The translations under genes and the position numbers were made by a program. From Enterobacteriaceae bacterium RIT714 (lineage in GTDB: Bacteria > Pseudomonadota > Gammaproteobacteria > Enterobacterales > Enterobacteriaceae), in NCBI GenBank assembly GCA_009668015.1, contig WJYB01000001.1:744001-808000 (forward strand): 64,000 nt of DNA, given 5' to 3'. Shown here piece after piece: positions 17,513 through 25,910 of the stretch. Numbering within the stretch: the first letter of the stretch is position 1; every line of letters begins with the position of its first letter. The notes beneath the pieces were generated by a model. The model saw only the letters and a list, made by a program, of their open reading frames with translations. It ran no database searches and was not told the DNA's origin.

Positions 17513-18343
17513 TTAGTCCGGCAGTTCGCTGCCACAGCGGTTACAAAAGCGTGCACTGTGTTCGTGGTTCCCCTGTTTGCAGTTGGGGCAACGACGTGAA
17601 CGGTTCTGAAACGCCGCGCTCATATGAGTCGTAATCAGTCCGGTCGGAATAGCAATAACGGAATAACCGATCAGAATCAGCACCGACGCAACAATCCTGC
17701 CGAGCGGCGTATGCGGCGTAATATCGCCATAGCCTACCGTCGTGACCGTCACAATAGCCCAGTAAACTGACGCATTCAGCGTGGTAAAGCCATATTTTGG
17801 CCCTTCAATCAGATACATCAGCGCGCCGAACACAATCATCACAATCGCGATAAATGAATAGAACAAAATTAACTGGTGTCGGGCGCTATTAATTGCCTGC
17901 CAGAACACGCGCAGCGACGGCATAAATCGCAGCAACTTCAATATACGCAACACACGTATGGCACGCATTGCCCGCCAGGCAAAGACATAATTAATGCTAA
18001 TTTCCGGCCAAAGCCACATCACGTAAAGCGGCAGGATGGTGACTAAATCAATAATACCCCAGAAGCTAAATACGTATTTCGCCGGATTTGGCCAGCTCAA
18101 CACACGCAGCAAATATTCCAGGGTAAAGACCAGCGTGACGAACAGCTCCAGCCAGACAAACAGATGCCATTCGTTGAATGTCAGGTGATACTGCGTCCCC
18201 AGGCCTGACTCAATAAAAATGATGAAAACGCTGAGTAGTGCAAACAGCGCGCACAGGCCTTCGAACCGACGCCCCGATGGGGTATTTAAATCAAATAACA
18301 GGCGATACATCCGGCGGCGAACAGAAGAAACGAGTAGCGACAC
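17513..18343 (-). CDS. Voltage-gated-type potassium channel (6-TM ion transporter) with C-terminal zinc ribbon
   Basis: 276 residues from a GTG start at 18343, preceded by GAGG at 5 bases. The longer frame begins inside the oppF terminator hairpin and is rejected. Six membrane helices are apparent. The fourth carries positive charges every third residue (RAMRAIRVLRILKLLRF), a voltage-sensor pattern. The pore loop has the K+ filter TVTTVGYGDITP. The C terminus ends in a zinc-ribbon pair, CPNCKQG and FCNRCG. It is not the E. coli Kch type, which has a cytoplasmic RCK domain. It is probably an inner-membrane K+ channel. It sits between yciU and oppF, where E. coli has no gene. Confidence 0.88.
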   Translation of the reverse strand: MSLLVSSVRRRMYRLLFDLNTPSGRRFEGLCALFALLSVFIIFIESGLGTQYHLTFNEWHLFVWLELFVTLVFTLEYLLRVLSWPNPAKYVFSFWGIIDLVTILPLYVMWLWPEISINYVFAWRAMRAIRVLRILKLLRFMPSLRVFWQAINSARHQLILFYSFIAIVMIVFGALMYLIEGPKYGFTTLNASVYWAIVTVTTVGYGDITPHTPLGRIVASVLILIGYSVIAIPTGLITTHMSAAFQNRSRRCPNCKQGNHEHSARFCNRCGSELPD

Positions 18344-18361
18344 GTTAACCTCGCAAAAATT

Positions 18362-18386
18362 AAGGGCTGACATCATGTCAGCCCTT
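18362..18386 (-). terminator. oppF terminator
   Basis: An 11-bp perfect stem (AAGGGCTGACA / TGTCAGCCCTT) lies 4 bases after the oppF stop and is followed on the minus strand by AATTTTT. It ends the opp transcript and separates it from the channel gene. Confidence 0.88.
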
Positions 18387-18390
18387 GCGA

Positions 18391-19395
18391 TTATAACGGG
18401 TCTACTTTCAGGCAGGAAACCGCGTGGCGGAAACTTCCTTCAAGAACCGGCCGGGTTTGCGCGCATTCCGGGCCTGCCATTGGGCAGCGTGTACGGAATA
18501 CACAGCCTGAAGGCGGGTTGATCGGTGAAGGCAATTCCCCTTCCAGCAGCTGGATCGTCTTATTTTTTTCCAGATCGGGATCGGGGATCGGCACGGCAGA
18601 CATCAGAGCTTTCGTATAGGGGTGCAGTGGATTGTGGTACACCTCATCGTAGGTTCCCAGCTCAACAGCATGGCCCAGATACATCACCAGCACACGATCA
18701 GAGATGTGCTTCACCACCGCCAGGTCGTGCGCGATGAAGATGAGCGACAGTCCCATTTCACGCTGCAGTTTTTGCAGCAGATTGACGACCTGTGCCTGGA
18801 TCGAGACATCCAGTGCCGAGACCGGCTCGTCGCAAATGATCAGCTTGGGTTCCAGAATCAGCGCACGCGCGATACCGATACGCTGACACTGGCCACCGGA
18901 AAACTCGTGCGGATAACGGTTGATCAGATTCGGCAGCAGGCCGACTTTCATCATCATCGCTTTTACACGATCGCGAATTTCCTGGCGTGGCATTTTCGGA
19001 TGGTAGGTGCGCAGCGGCTCGGCAATAATATCGCCGATATTCATACGCGGGTTCAGCGATGCTAACGGATCCTGGAAAATCATCTGGATGTCGCTGCGCA
19101 CGTTGCGCCACTCGTCCGGCTTCATCCCAAGCAGATCTTTACCCAGCCATGCTACTTTACCGTCTGTTGCTTTAACCAGCCCAATGATCGCGCGGGCAAA
19201 GGTCGACTTACCGCAGCCGGACTCGCCCACCACCCCAAGAGTTTCCCCTTCGTAGAGGCGCAGCGTGACGCCATCGACCGCTTTCAGCGTTTTCGATGGC
19301 TGCCAGAACCACTGTTTGCCATCTTTGATGTCGAAATGGACTTTGAGATCGGCGATTTCGAGCAGCACATTTCTTTTTTCATCTATTGCGTTCAT
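18391..19395 (-). CDS. oppF: Oligopeptide ABC transporter ATP-binding protein OppF
   Basis: 334 residues, as in E. coli. Walker A is GESGCGKST, the ABC signature SGGQCQRIGIARAL, and Walker B LIICDEPVSALDVS. The C-terminal oligopeptide-transporter extension carries a Cys-rich segment (CVFRTRCPMAGPEC) like the Fe-S motif reported in this ATPase subfamily. It pairs with OppD to drive peptide import through OppBC. Overlaps oppD by 4 bases. Last gene of opp. Confidence 0.97.
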   Translation of the reverse strand: MNAIDEKRNVLLEIADLKVHFDIKDGKQWFWQPSKTLKAVDGVTLRLYEGETLGVVGESGCGKSTFARAIIGLVKATDGKVAWLGKDLLGMKPDEWRNVRSDIQMIFQDPLASLNPRMNIGDIIAEPLRTYHPKMPRQEIRDRVKAMMMKVGLLPNLINRYPHEFSGGQCQRIGIARALILEPKLIICDEPVSALDVSIQAQVVNLLQKLQREMGLSLIFIAHDLAVVKHISDRVLVMYLGHAVELGTYDEVYHNPLHPYTKALMSAVPIPDPDLEKNKTIQLLEGELPSPINPPSGCVFRTRCPMAGPECAQTRPVLEGSFRHAVSCLKVDPL

Positions 19396-20405
19396 ACCAG
19401 CTCCTCCAGCGGCTTAAAGCAGGCGCGCAGACGGCCTGGTGCAAACTCTTCCAGCGGCGGAGCGCTGTTACAGATTTCCATCGCGTGAGGACAACGCGGC
19501 TGGAACGGGCAGCCCTTCGGCAGACGTAGCAGGTTTGGCGGGTTGCCCGGAATGGTCAGCAGTGATTCGCCTTCCGCATCAAGACGCGGAACCGCATTCA
19601 GCAAACCGATCGAATAAGGATGCGCAGGATGATAGAACACATCGCGCGCCTTGCCATATTCCATCGTACGACCGGCATACATCACCAGCACTTTATCGCA
19701 TATCCCCGCCACCACGCCGAGGTCGTGGGTAATCATGATAATGGCGGTGTTAAATTCACGCTTCAGCTCGTTGAGCAGCGTCATGATTTGCGCCTGAACG
19801 GTCACGTCCAGCGCCGTTGTTGGCTCATCGGCAATCAGCAGTTTCGGGCGGCATAGCAATGCCATCGCGATCATTACGCGCTGGCGCATCCCGCCTGAAA
19901 ACTCATGCGGGAACATGCGCATACGCTTACGCGCTTCCGGCATTTTTACCGCATCCAGCATTTTGACCGATTCCTCAAAGGCTTCAGCTTTGTTCATGCC
20001 TTTATGCAGCATCAGGACTTCCATCAGCTGTTCACCCACGCGCATATAGGGGTTAAGCGAGGTCATCGGATCCTGGAAAATCATTGAGATCTGCTCTGCA
20101 CGCAGTCTGTTCAACTCCGGCTCAGGCAGATTAAGAATGTTTTTGCCGTTGAACGTCGCCGTTCCGCCGATGCGCCCATTGGGGGCCAGCAGGCCCATCA
20201 ACGCAAATGCGGTTTGCGATTTACCGGAGCCGGACTCACCTACAATCCCCAGCGTTTCGCCCGCGCGCAGATCAAAGTTCAAATCGTTAACCGCCGTGAC
20301 GTCGCCGTCGGCAGTTTTAAAGGTGACGCGCAGATCTTTCACATCCAGCAGAACGTTTTTCTGCTGTTGCGCCTGTGGCGCAGCTGCCGTTTCAATAATA
20401 GTCAT
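19392..20405 (-). CDS. oppD: Oligopeptide ABC transporter ATP-binding protein OppD
   Basis: 337 residues. Walker A GESGSGKSQ, signature SGGMRQRVMIAMAL and Walker B LLIADEPTTALDVT are intact, and the C-terminal domain contains CPFQPRCPHAMEIC. It is the second ATPase of the Opp complex on the cytoplasmic face. It starts 11 bases after oppC and overlaps oppF. Confidence 0.97.
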   Translation of the reverse strand: MTIIETAAAPQAQQQKNVLLDVKDLRVTFKTADGDVTAVNDLNFDLRAGETLGIVGESGSGKSQTAFALMGLLAPNGRIGGTATFNGKNILNLPEPELNRLRAEQISMIFQDPMTSLNPYMRVGEQLMEVLMLHKGMNKAEAFEESVKMLDAVKMPEARKRMRMFPHEFSGGMRQRVMIAMALLCRPKLLIADEPTTALDVTVQAQIMTLLNELKREFNTAIIMITHDLGVVAGICDKVLVMYAGRTMEYGKARDVFYHPAHPYSIGLLNAVPRLDAEGESLLTIPGNPPNLLRLPKGCPFQPRCPHAMEICNSAPPLEEFAPGRLRACFKPLEELV

Positions 20406-20416
20406 CGCGGCGCTCC

Positions 20417-21325
20417 TTAGCGGTCTTTCGGGTCGAGGGCATCACGCAGGCCATCGCCGATAAAGTTGAAACAAAACAGGGTTACCACCAGGAAACCAGC
20501 CGGGAACAGCAGCAGCCACGGTGAAACTTCCATTGAGTTCGCGCCATCGCTTAACAGCGCGCCCCAGCTACTCAGCGGCTCTTGCGTACCAAGGCCAAGG
20601 AAGCTCAGGAAAGATTCAAACAGGATCATGCTTGGAACCAGCAGCGAAGCGTAAACCACCACCACACCGAGCACATTAGGAACGATATGGCGCACCACGA
20701 TACCGCTGACGGAGACGCCGCCCACCTGGGCCGCTTCAATAAACTCTTTACGTTTGAGACTAAGCGTCTGACCACGCACGATACGCGCCATGTCCAGCCA
20801 GGAAACCATCCCGATAGCCACGAAGATCAGCAGGATGTTTTGACCGAAGAAGGTGACTAACAGAATCACAAAGAACATGAACGGGAAGGAGTTCAGGATC
20901 TCAAGCAGACGCATCATGACGGAGTCGACCTTCCCGCCCAGATAGCCGGAAAGTGAGCCGTACAGCGTGCCGACGATAACTGCCACCAGCGCCGCGGCGA
21001 TACCAACCATCAGGGAGATACGCCCACCAATGGCCACGCGCACCAGCAGATCGCGCCCGGAGGAGTCAGTACCAAAGTAGTGGCCGGAGACACTGTCTGG
21101 CGCACTCGACATCATGCCCCAGTCGGTATCAAAGTAGGTGAATTGCGACAGCATCGGCGCCAGGGTCACAAACAAGGCGATAAAGACCAACACCACCAGG
21201 CTGGCGACTGCCGCGCGGTTATGCATAAAACGCCGACGGGCGTCCTGCCACAGGCTGCGCCCTTCGACTTCGAGCTTTTCACTGAAGTTTTCCAGCGCCT
21301 CGCTGTTTTTCTTACTCAACATCAT
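20417..21325 (-). CDS. oppC: Oligopeptide ABC transporter permease OppC
   Basis: 302 residues with six membrane helices; the first (about residues 40-60, AAVASLVVLVFIALFVTLAP) follows a cytoplasmic N terminus. The permease coupling (EAA) region is visible around EFIEAAQVGGVSVSGIVVRH. Forms the inner-membrane pore with OppB. 14 bases separate it from oppB. Confidence 0.97.
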   Translation of the reverse strand: MMLSKKNSEALENFSEKLEVEGRSLWQDARRRFMHNRAAVASLVVLVFIALFVTLAPMLSQFTYFDTDWGMMSSAPDSVSGHYFGTDSSGRDLLVRVAIGGRISLMVGIAAALVAVIVGTLYGSLSGYLGGKVDSVMMRLLEILNSFPFMFFVILLVTFFGQNILLIFVAIGMVSWLDMARIVRGQTLSLKRKEFIEAAQVGGVSVSGIVVRHIVPNVLGVVVVYASLLVPSMILFESFLSFLGLGTQEPLSSWGALLSDGANSMEVSPWLLLFPAGFLVVTLFCFNFIGDGLRDALDPKDR

Positions 21326-21339
21326 GGCGAACTCCAGTA

Positions 21340-22260
21340 TTAGTAACGAATTTTCGGGTCGATAACGGCATAGAGCACATCGACAACGGCGTTAAAGAGA
21401 ATGGTTAACGCACCGACCAGAATGGTCAGGCTCAGCACCAGCGAGTAGTCACGGTTCAACGCACCGTTCACAAACAGCTGACCGATACCCGGCAGGCCGT
21501 AGATGGTTTCGATAACCATAGACCCGGTGATGATCCCAACAAATGCGGGCCCCATATAGGAGAGTACCGGCAGCAGCGCAGGTTTTAACGCATGGCGGAG
21601 AATAATGCGACGCATCGGCAAGCCTTTTGCCCGCGCGGTGCGGATGAAGTTGGAATGAAGCACTTCAATCATCGAGCCACGAGTAATACGCGCGATACTG
21701 GCAATATACGCCAGGGATAACGCCACCATCGGCAGGATCATGTACTTCGGTGCCCCGCCGTTCCAGCCGCCTCCGGGCAGCCACTTCAGGGTGATGGCGA
21801 ATATCATCACCAGTAATGGCGCGACAACAAAACTCGGGATAACCACCCCGGTCATGGCGATCCCCATGACGGTATAGTCCCATTTGGTATTTTGTTTAAG
21901 CGCGGCGATAACGCCTGCACTCACGCCAAGAATAACGGCGAGGAAGAATGCCGCGGCGCCTAATTTAGCCGAAACGGGGAAGCTTGAAGCCACCAGGTCG
22001 TTTACGGAATAGTCTTTATATTTAAACGAAGGCCCGAAATCCCCATGCGCGAGTTGTTTCAGGTAATTGAAATACTGCGTAGAGATAGGATCGTTTAAAT
22101 GATATTTGGCTTCGATGTTCGCCATCACTTCTGGCGGCAGCGCGCGTTCGCTGGTGAACGGACTCCCGGGAGCGAGTCGCATCATGAAGAACGAAATCGT
22201 AATAAGAATAAAGAGCGTCGGAATCGCTTCAAGACAGCGACGTAGGATAAATTTCAACAT
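21340..22260 (-). CDS. oppB: Oligopeptide ABC transporter permease OppB
   Basis: 306 residues, six membrane helices, beginning MLKFILRRCLEAIPTLFILI, the standard OppB/DppB N terminus. The EAA coupling loop is seen around FIRTARAKGLPMRRIILRHA. Partner of OppC. A 124-base gap separates it from oppA, which may allow different levels of binding protein and permease. Confidence 0.97.
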   Translation of the reverse strand: MLKFILRRCLEAIPTLFILITISFFMMRLAPGSPFTSERALPPEVMANIEAKYHLNDPISTQYFNYLKQLAHGDFGPSFKYKDYSVNDLVASSFPVSAKLGAAAFFLAVILGVSAGVIAALKQNTKWDYTVMGIAMTGVVIPSFVVAPLLVMIFAITLKWLPGGGWNGGAPKYMILPMVALSLAYIASIARITRGSMIEVLHSNFIRTARAKGLPMRRIILRHALKPALLPVLSYMGPAFVGIITGSMVIETIYGLPGIGQLFVNGALNRDYSLVLSLTILVGALTILFNAVVDVLYAVIDPKIRY

Positions 22261-22384
22261 TGCCCGTACCTTCTGGCGTGTGCCTTTTACACCAGCTCGT
22301 CCAGATATTCCTGAACGTTGCCGTGTATATTGTGCGATGAATTAAGACACGGTGGGGCAAATCGCTTTGCCCCACGGATTGCCA

Positions 22385-24019
22385 TTAATGCTTAATGATG
22401 TACAGATCTTTGGTGTAGATGTTATCCATCGGGTCTTTGCCGGTATAACCGCCAACCCATGGTTTCACCAGGCGCGCGTTCACGTAGTAGTAAACCGGCA
22501 CAATCGCAGAGTCCTGACCCAGCTGTTGCTCCGCTTTGTCGTACAGTGCCGTACGCTGCGCTTCGTCGGTCACTTTCAGCGTATCTTTCATGATCGCGTC
22601 AAAGGCCGGGCTCTTATAGTGCGCGGTGTTCATCGAGCTGTCGGACAGCATGGTATTCAGGAAGGAGGTCGGTTCGTTGTAGTCCGCACACCAGCCCGCA
22701 CGCGCCACGTCATAGTTACCCTGATGACGGGTATCCAGGAAGGTTTTCCACTCCTGGTTCACCAGCTTCACATCCACACCCAGGTTTTTCTTCCAGATGG
22801 AGGACGCGGCGATGGCCAGTTTTTTGTGCAGATCGGAGGTGTTATACAGCAGGTTGAACGTCAGCGGTTTGTCTGCGGTGTAGCCTGCTTCAGCCAGCAG
22901 TTTTTTCGCTTCTTCGTTACGTTTTTCCTGAGTCCAGGAGAACCACTCTGGCTTGGTCAGCTTCGCGCCGTCAGTGTACGGCGGCGTGTAACCGTACGCT
23001 GGCAGGTCGCCCTGCGCTTTTACTTTATTCACGATGATATCGCGATCCAGACCCAGTTTCAGCGCGGTACGTACGCGAGCGTCATTGAACGGTGCTTTCT
23101 GGTTGTTGATTTCGTAGTAGTAAGTACACAGATATGGGTCAACGTGGACTTCGGCCGGGATCTCTTTTTTCAGTTTCTGGAACAGTTCGATCGGCAGGTT
23201 GTTATAGGTCATGTCGATCTCACCGCTGCGGTAGCGGTTTACGTCGGTCACTTCCGAGGAGATCGGCAGATAGGTAATCTGATCGACGATGGTTTTCGCG
23301 TTATCCCAGTAGTTAGTATTACGCTCCATCACGATACGTTCGTTTACAACCCAGTCTTTCAGCTTGTACGCACCGTTGGTCACGATGTTGGCTGGCTGAG
23401 TCCATTTCTCACCGAATTTTTCGATGGCGGCTTTGTTGACCGGTGACATGGCAGGGTTAACCAGCAGTTTGTAGAAATAAGGAACCGGTTCGCTCAGGGT
23501 CACTTCCAGGGTATGGTCATCGACCGCTTTAACGCCCAGCTCAGAAGGTTTCTTTTTGCCGTCGATGATTTCATCAACGTTCAGGATGTGGCCATACTGC
23601 GGATAGCTGGCGTAAGGAGAGGCTGTATTAGGATCGACCAGACGCTGCCAGCTATATACGAAATCTTGTGCGGTGACAGGCTCACCGTTGGACCATTTTG
23701 CGTCTTTACGCAGGTGGAATGTCCAGACTTTAAAGTCTTTGTTATCCCAGCTTTCCGCCACGCCCGGAATCGGGTGGCCATCTTTTGTCGAAGTAATCAG
23801 CAGACCTTCAAAGAGATCGCGGCTGATGTTTGCTTCCGGAACGCCTTCAATTTTATTCGGGTCCAGCGACTGTGGTTCAGCGCCGTTGTTGCGAATCATG
23901 GTCTGCTTTTCTGCCAGCGTGATACCAGCCGGGACATCGGCAGCCATTGCCATGTTACCCGCGATTAGCGCAGTGAAAATTCCCGCGGCAATCAGACTTT
24001 TTTTTGTGATGATGGACAT
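22385..24019 (-). CDS. oppA: Periplasmic oligopeptide-binding protein OppA
   Basis: 544 residues with a Sec signal peptide (MSIITKKSLIAAGIFTALIA, then GNMAMA, cut before ADVPAG). The mature part is a family 5 solute-binding protein with the usual start of the fold (NNGAEPQSLDPNKIEGVPEA). It binds peptides of 2-5 residues with little sequence preference and hands them to OppBC. First gene of opp. The ribosome site is GGAG, 10 bases from the ATG, within a CA-rich stretch (CAACACAATG) of the kind bound by the sRNA GcvB, a known repressor of oppA in enterobacteria; the sRNA gene is not in this window. Confidence 0.97.
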   Translation of the reverse strand: MSIITKKSLIAAGIFTALIAGNMAMAADVPAGITLAEKQTMIRNNGAEPQSLDPNKIEGVPEANISRDLFEGLLITSTKDGHPIPGVAESWDNKDFKVWTFHLRKDAKWSNGEPVTAQDFVYSWQRLVDPNTASPYASYPQYGHILNVDEIIDGKKKPSELGVKAVDDHTLEVTLSEPVPYFYKLLVNPAMSPVNKAAIEKFGEKWTQPANIVTNGAYKLKDWVVNERIVMERNTNYWDNAKTIVDQITYLPISSEVTDVNRYRSGEIDMTYNNLPIELFQKLKKEIPAEVHVDPYLCTYYYEINNQKAPFNDARVRTALKLGLDRDIIVNKVKAQGDLPAYGYTPPYTDGAKLTKPEWFSWTQEKRNEEAKKLLAEAGYTADKPLTFNLLYNTSDLHKKLAIAASSIWKKNLGVDVKLVNQEWKTFLDTRHQGNYDVARAGWCADYNEPTSFLNTMLSDSSMNTAHYKSPAFDAIMKDTLKVTDEAQRTALYDKAEQQLGQDSAIVPVYYYVNARLVKPWVGGYTGKDPMDNIYTKDLYIIKH

Positions 24020-24750
24020 TGTGTTGATACTCCACTCATTATTATTACTGGTTTTATTTCCAGCCTGTTTAATTCCCCTGTGGGGTCCTGAACAACGCAG
24101 GAGTTTAGCTGCTGTCAGGTCGTGTACTTCTTGCTATCACCGACTGTACTTATTACTGATGACTCGTTTGGCCACCTTGCGTCGATTCTTAACACGCCTC
24201 CCCTGTTCTGAGGCGTGTGGTATCTGGCGGGACGAGGGTTTTATTTGAAAATCATTCTCATCCGGGATTAATGCGCTGACGAAATATAAGGCCGGAAAGT
24301 ACCAAATGGCTTAAATTCGCGCCAATACATTTTGCAAATTTGTTAAGCAATTCTCTTTTACGGTGAGTACCGTTTTTCTGGAGGGCGTCCTGCCACACAT
24401 CTAACATACAAAAAACACCAGTGATTCAATGTGATAGTTCAATCGCATTCACCAAACGCCTCGGGGCGATGGTTCTGACTGGCATTTGTACAAAAAATTA
24501 ACAATTGGTTATTATTTAGCACATTCGACTGGGGGAATGTTGAAATTACTAATATCATTTCAGTAATCCCACAGCAAGCCCAAGAGTATGGTGTGAGTAA
24601 AATAACAGAGTGATTGCGCGGTTTATGTGCAGGGGAAAGGACAGAAAAACACTAAGTTGCTGAAATGTAAGAAAAGGGTTTTATTAGCAGAATTTATTAT
24701 GTCTTGTGAAATTTTCAACTTTATTTATATGATTTACTGATAATAACGTA
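24020..24750. other. Long AT-rich intergenic region upstream of opp
   Basis: About 730 bases with no open frame that looks coding on either strand. It should hold the opp promoter and a long leader for the minus-strand operon. AT-rich blocks at 24480-24560 and 24650-24750 could bind H-NS or Lrp, both known to act on opp in E. coli, but no exact site can be assigned. E. coli also has a long gap here. Confidence 0.6.
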
Positions 24751-24777
24751 AAGAACGGAGCCACGGACTCCGTTCTT
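24751..24777 (-). terminator. ychE terminator
   Basis: A 10-bp perfect stem AAGAACGGAG / CTCCGTTCTT with a 7-base loop lies 13 bases after the ychE stop. The tail on the minus strand (TACGTTATT) is only partly T-rich. Confidence 0.75.
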
Positions 24778-24790
24778 TCATATGAAACCG

Positions 24791-25438
24791 CTAATTCAGT
24801 AGACCCGGGAAAATACTTTTTATTCCGGTGACGATGAATTCGATACCCAGTGCCATCAGCAGTAACCCCATAATACGGGTAATGACGTTAATCCCGGTCT
24901 GACCAAGCAAACGCACAAGCCACGGGGCAATGCGGAACACCCCCCAGCAGCACAGGGCAAAGAGCGCGATGGCGACAGAAAAGCCCAGCAGATGCACCCA
25001 GTTGTGATAGCGGGTTCCCCAGACGATGGTTGAACTGATCGCCCCCGGCCCGGCCATCAGCGGCAATGCCAGCGGCACCACGCCGATACTTTCGCGGACC
25101 GCCGTTTCTGATTTCTCCTGCTTATTCTGCTTATCTTCCCCCAGTTTTCCGCTGATCATCGACATAGCAATGGTCACGACCAGAATGCCGCCGGCAATAC
25201 GGAAGGAGTCGATGGATATCCCGAAGATCTGCAGAATGGAATCACCGAGAAAAAGGGATGTCAGCAGAATAATGGCGACCGACATGTTTGCCGTCAGGTT
25301 GGTCTTGTTTCTGGCCACTGCCGTCTGGTAACTGGTCATACTAATGAAGACCGGGATAATCCCGACCGGGTTCACTAGCGCAAACAAACCAATAAAAAAT
25401 TTAAAATAGGTCGAAAAATCAAAGAGCAATGGGGTCAC
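24791..25438 (-). CDS. ychE: MarC/UPF0056-family inner membrane protein YchE
   Basis: 215 residues, identical in length to E. coli YchE. Six hydrophobic segments, with the MarC-family signature near the N terminus (FIGLFALVNPVGIIPVFISM) and the internal repeat version (VVPLALPLMAGPGAISSTIV). Function unknown; earlier claims linking MarC proteins to drug resistance were not confirmed. Divergent from adhE. Confidence 0.95.
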   Translation of the reverse strand: MTPLLFDFSTYFKFFIGLFALVNPVGIIPVFISMTSYQTAVARNKTNLTANMSVAIILLTSLFLGDSILQIFGISIDSFRIAGGILVVTIAMSMISGKLGEDKQNKQEKSETAVRESIGVVPLALPLMAGPGAISSTIVWGTRYHNWVHLLGFSVAIALFALCCWGVFRIAPWLVRLLGQTGINVITRIMGLLLMALGIEFIVTGIKSIFPGLLN

Positions 25439-25696
25439 AGTTAACTCCGCAAATCAGCATGCCCGGACAACAAATGAAATAGGGTTAAATCCGCGCTGAA
25501 GATACGCTTTTTATCAGCATACTTCACCAGAAATCTCCGCCAAAACGCTATGATTTTCATGTGTTAATCATATGTGAATCAATGCTAGTATTGGCTCCAT
25601 TACTTTTGTAATTATTTAACACTTGAAAATAATGCTCGAAATACCGTGCTGAAAGGTATCAGCTTAGGTATAAATTGATGTAGATCATATTTTCCG

Positions 25697-25712
25697 TACT
25701 CAGAAGTGAGTA
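25697..25712 (+). promoter_or_regulatory. Candidate NarL site upstream of adhE
   Basis: TACTCAGAAGTGAGTA is a near-palindrome of two heptamers in 7-2-7 layout; each arm fits the NarL consensus TACYYMT at 6 of 7 positions. It lies about 200 bases before the adhE ATG. adhE is repressed by NarL with nitrate in E. coli, so the site fits known regulation. The rest of 25439-25910 is a long untranslated leader/promoter region with no gene seen. Confidence 0.55.
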
Positions 25713-25910
25713 ATCTTGATGACGCCGCCAGGGAGATCAATCCTCAAAAGGTATGATGCTAAGGTAAGGCTCTTTTAGTAAATTAGTGTGCACGTGTTTG
25801 CATAACCCATTGTTTTATTGTGTGTTACGCAATGACGACCACCTCTACTATACTGGTGTCGTATCGAGCGCTGGTTTACTAAAAGAGTTTAACATTATCA
25901 GGAGAGCATT

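Noticed and set aside
18344..18376. Upstream ATG ATG start for the K+ channel gene
   Set aside because: These codons lie in the oppF terminator hairpin. The GTG at 18343 has a proper ribosome site.
22352..23446. 364-codon plus-strand frame opposite oppA
   Set aside because: Antisense shadow of oppA with Val/Phe/Arg-biased composition.
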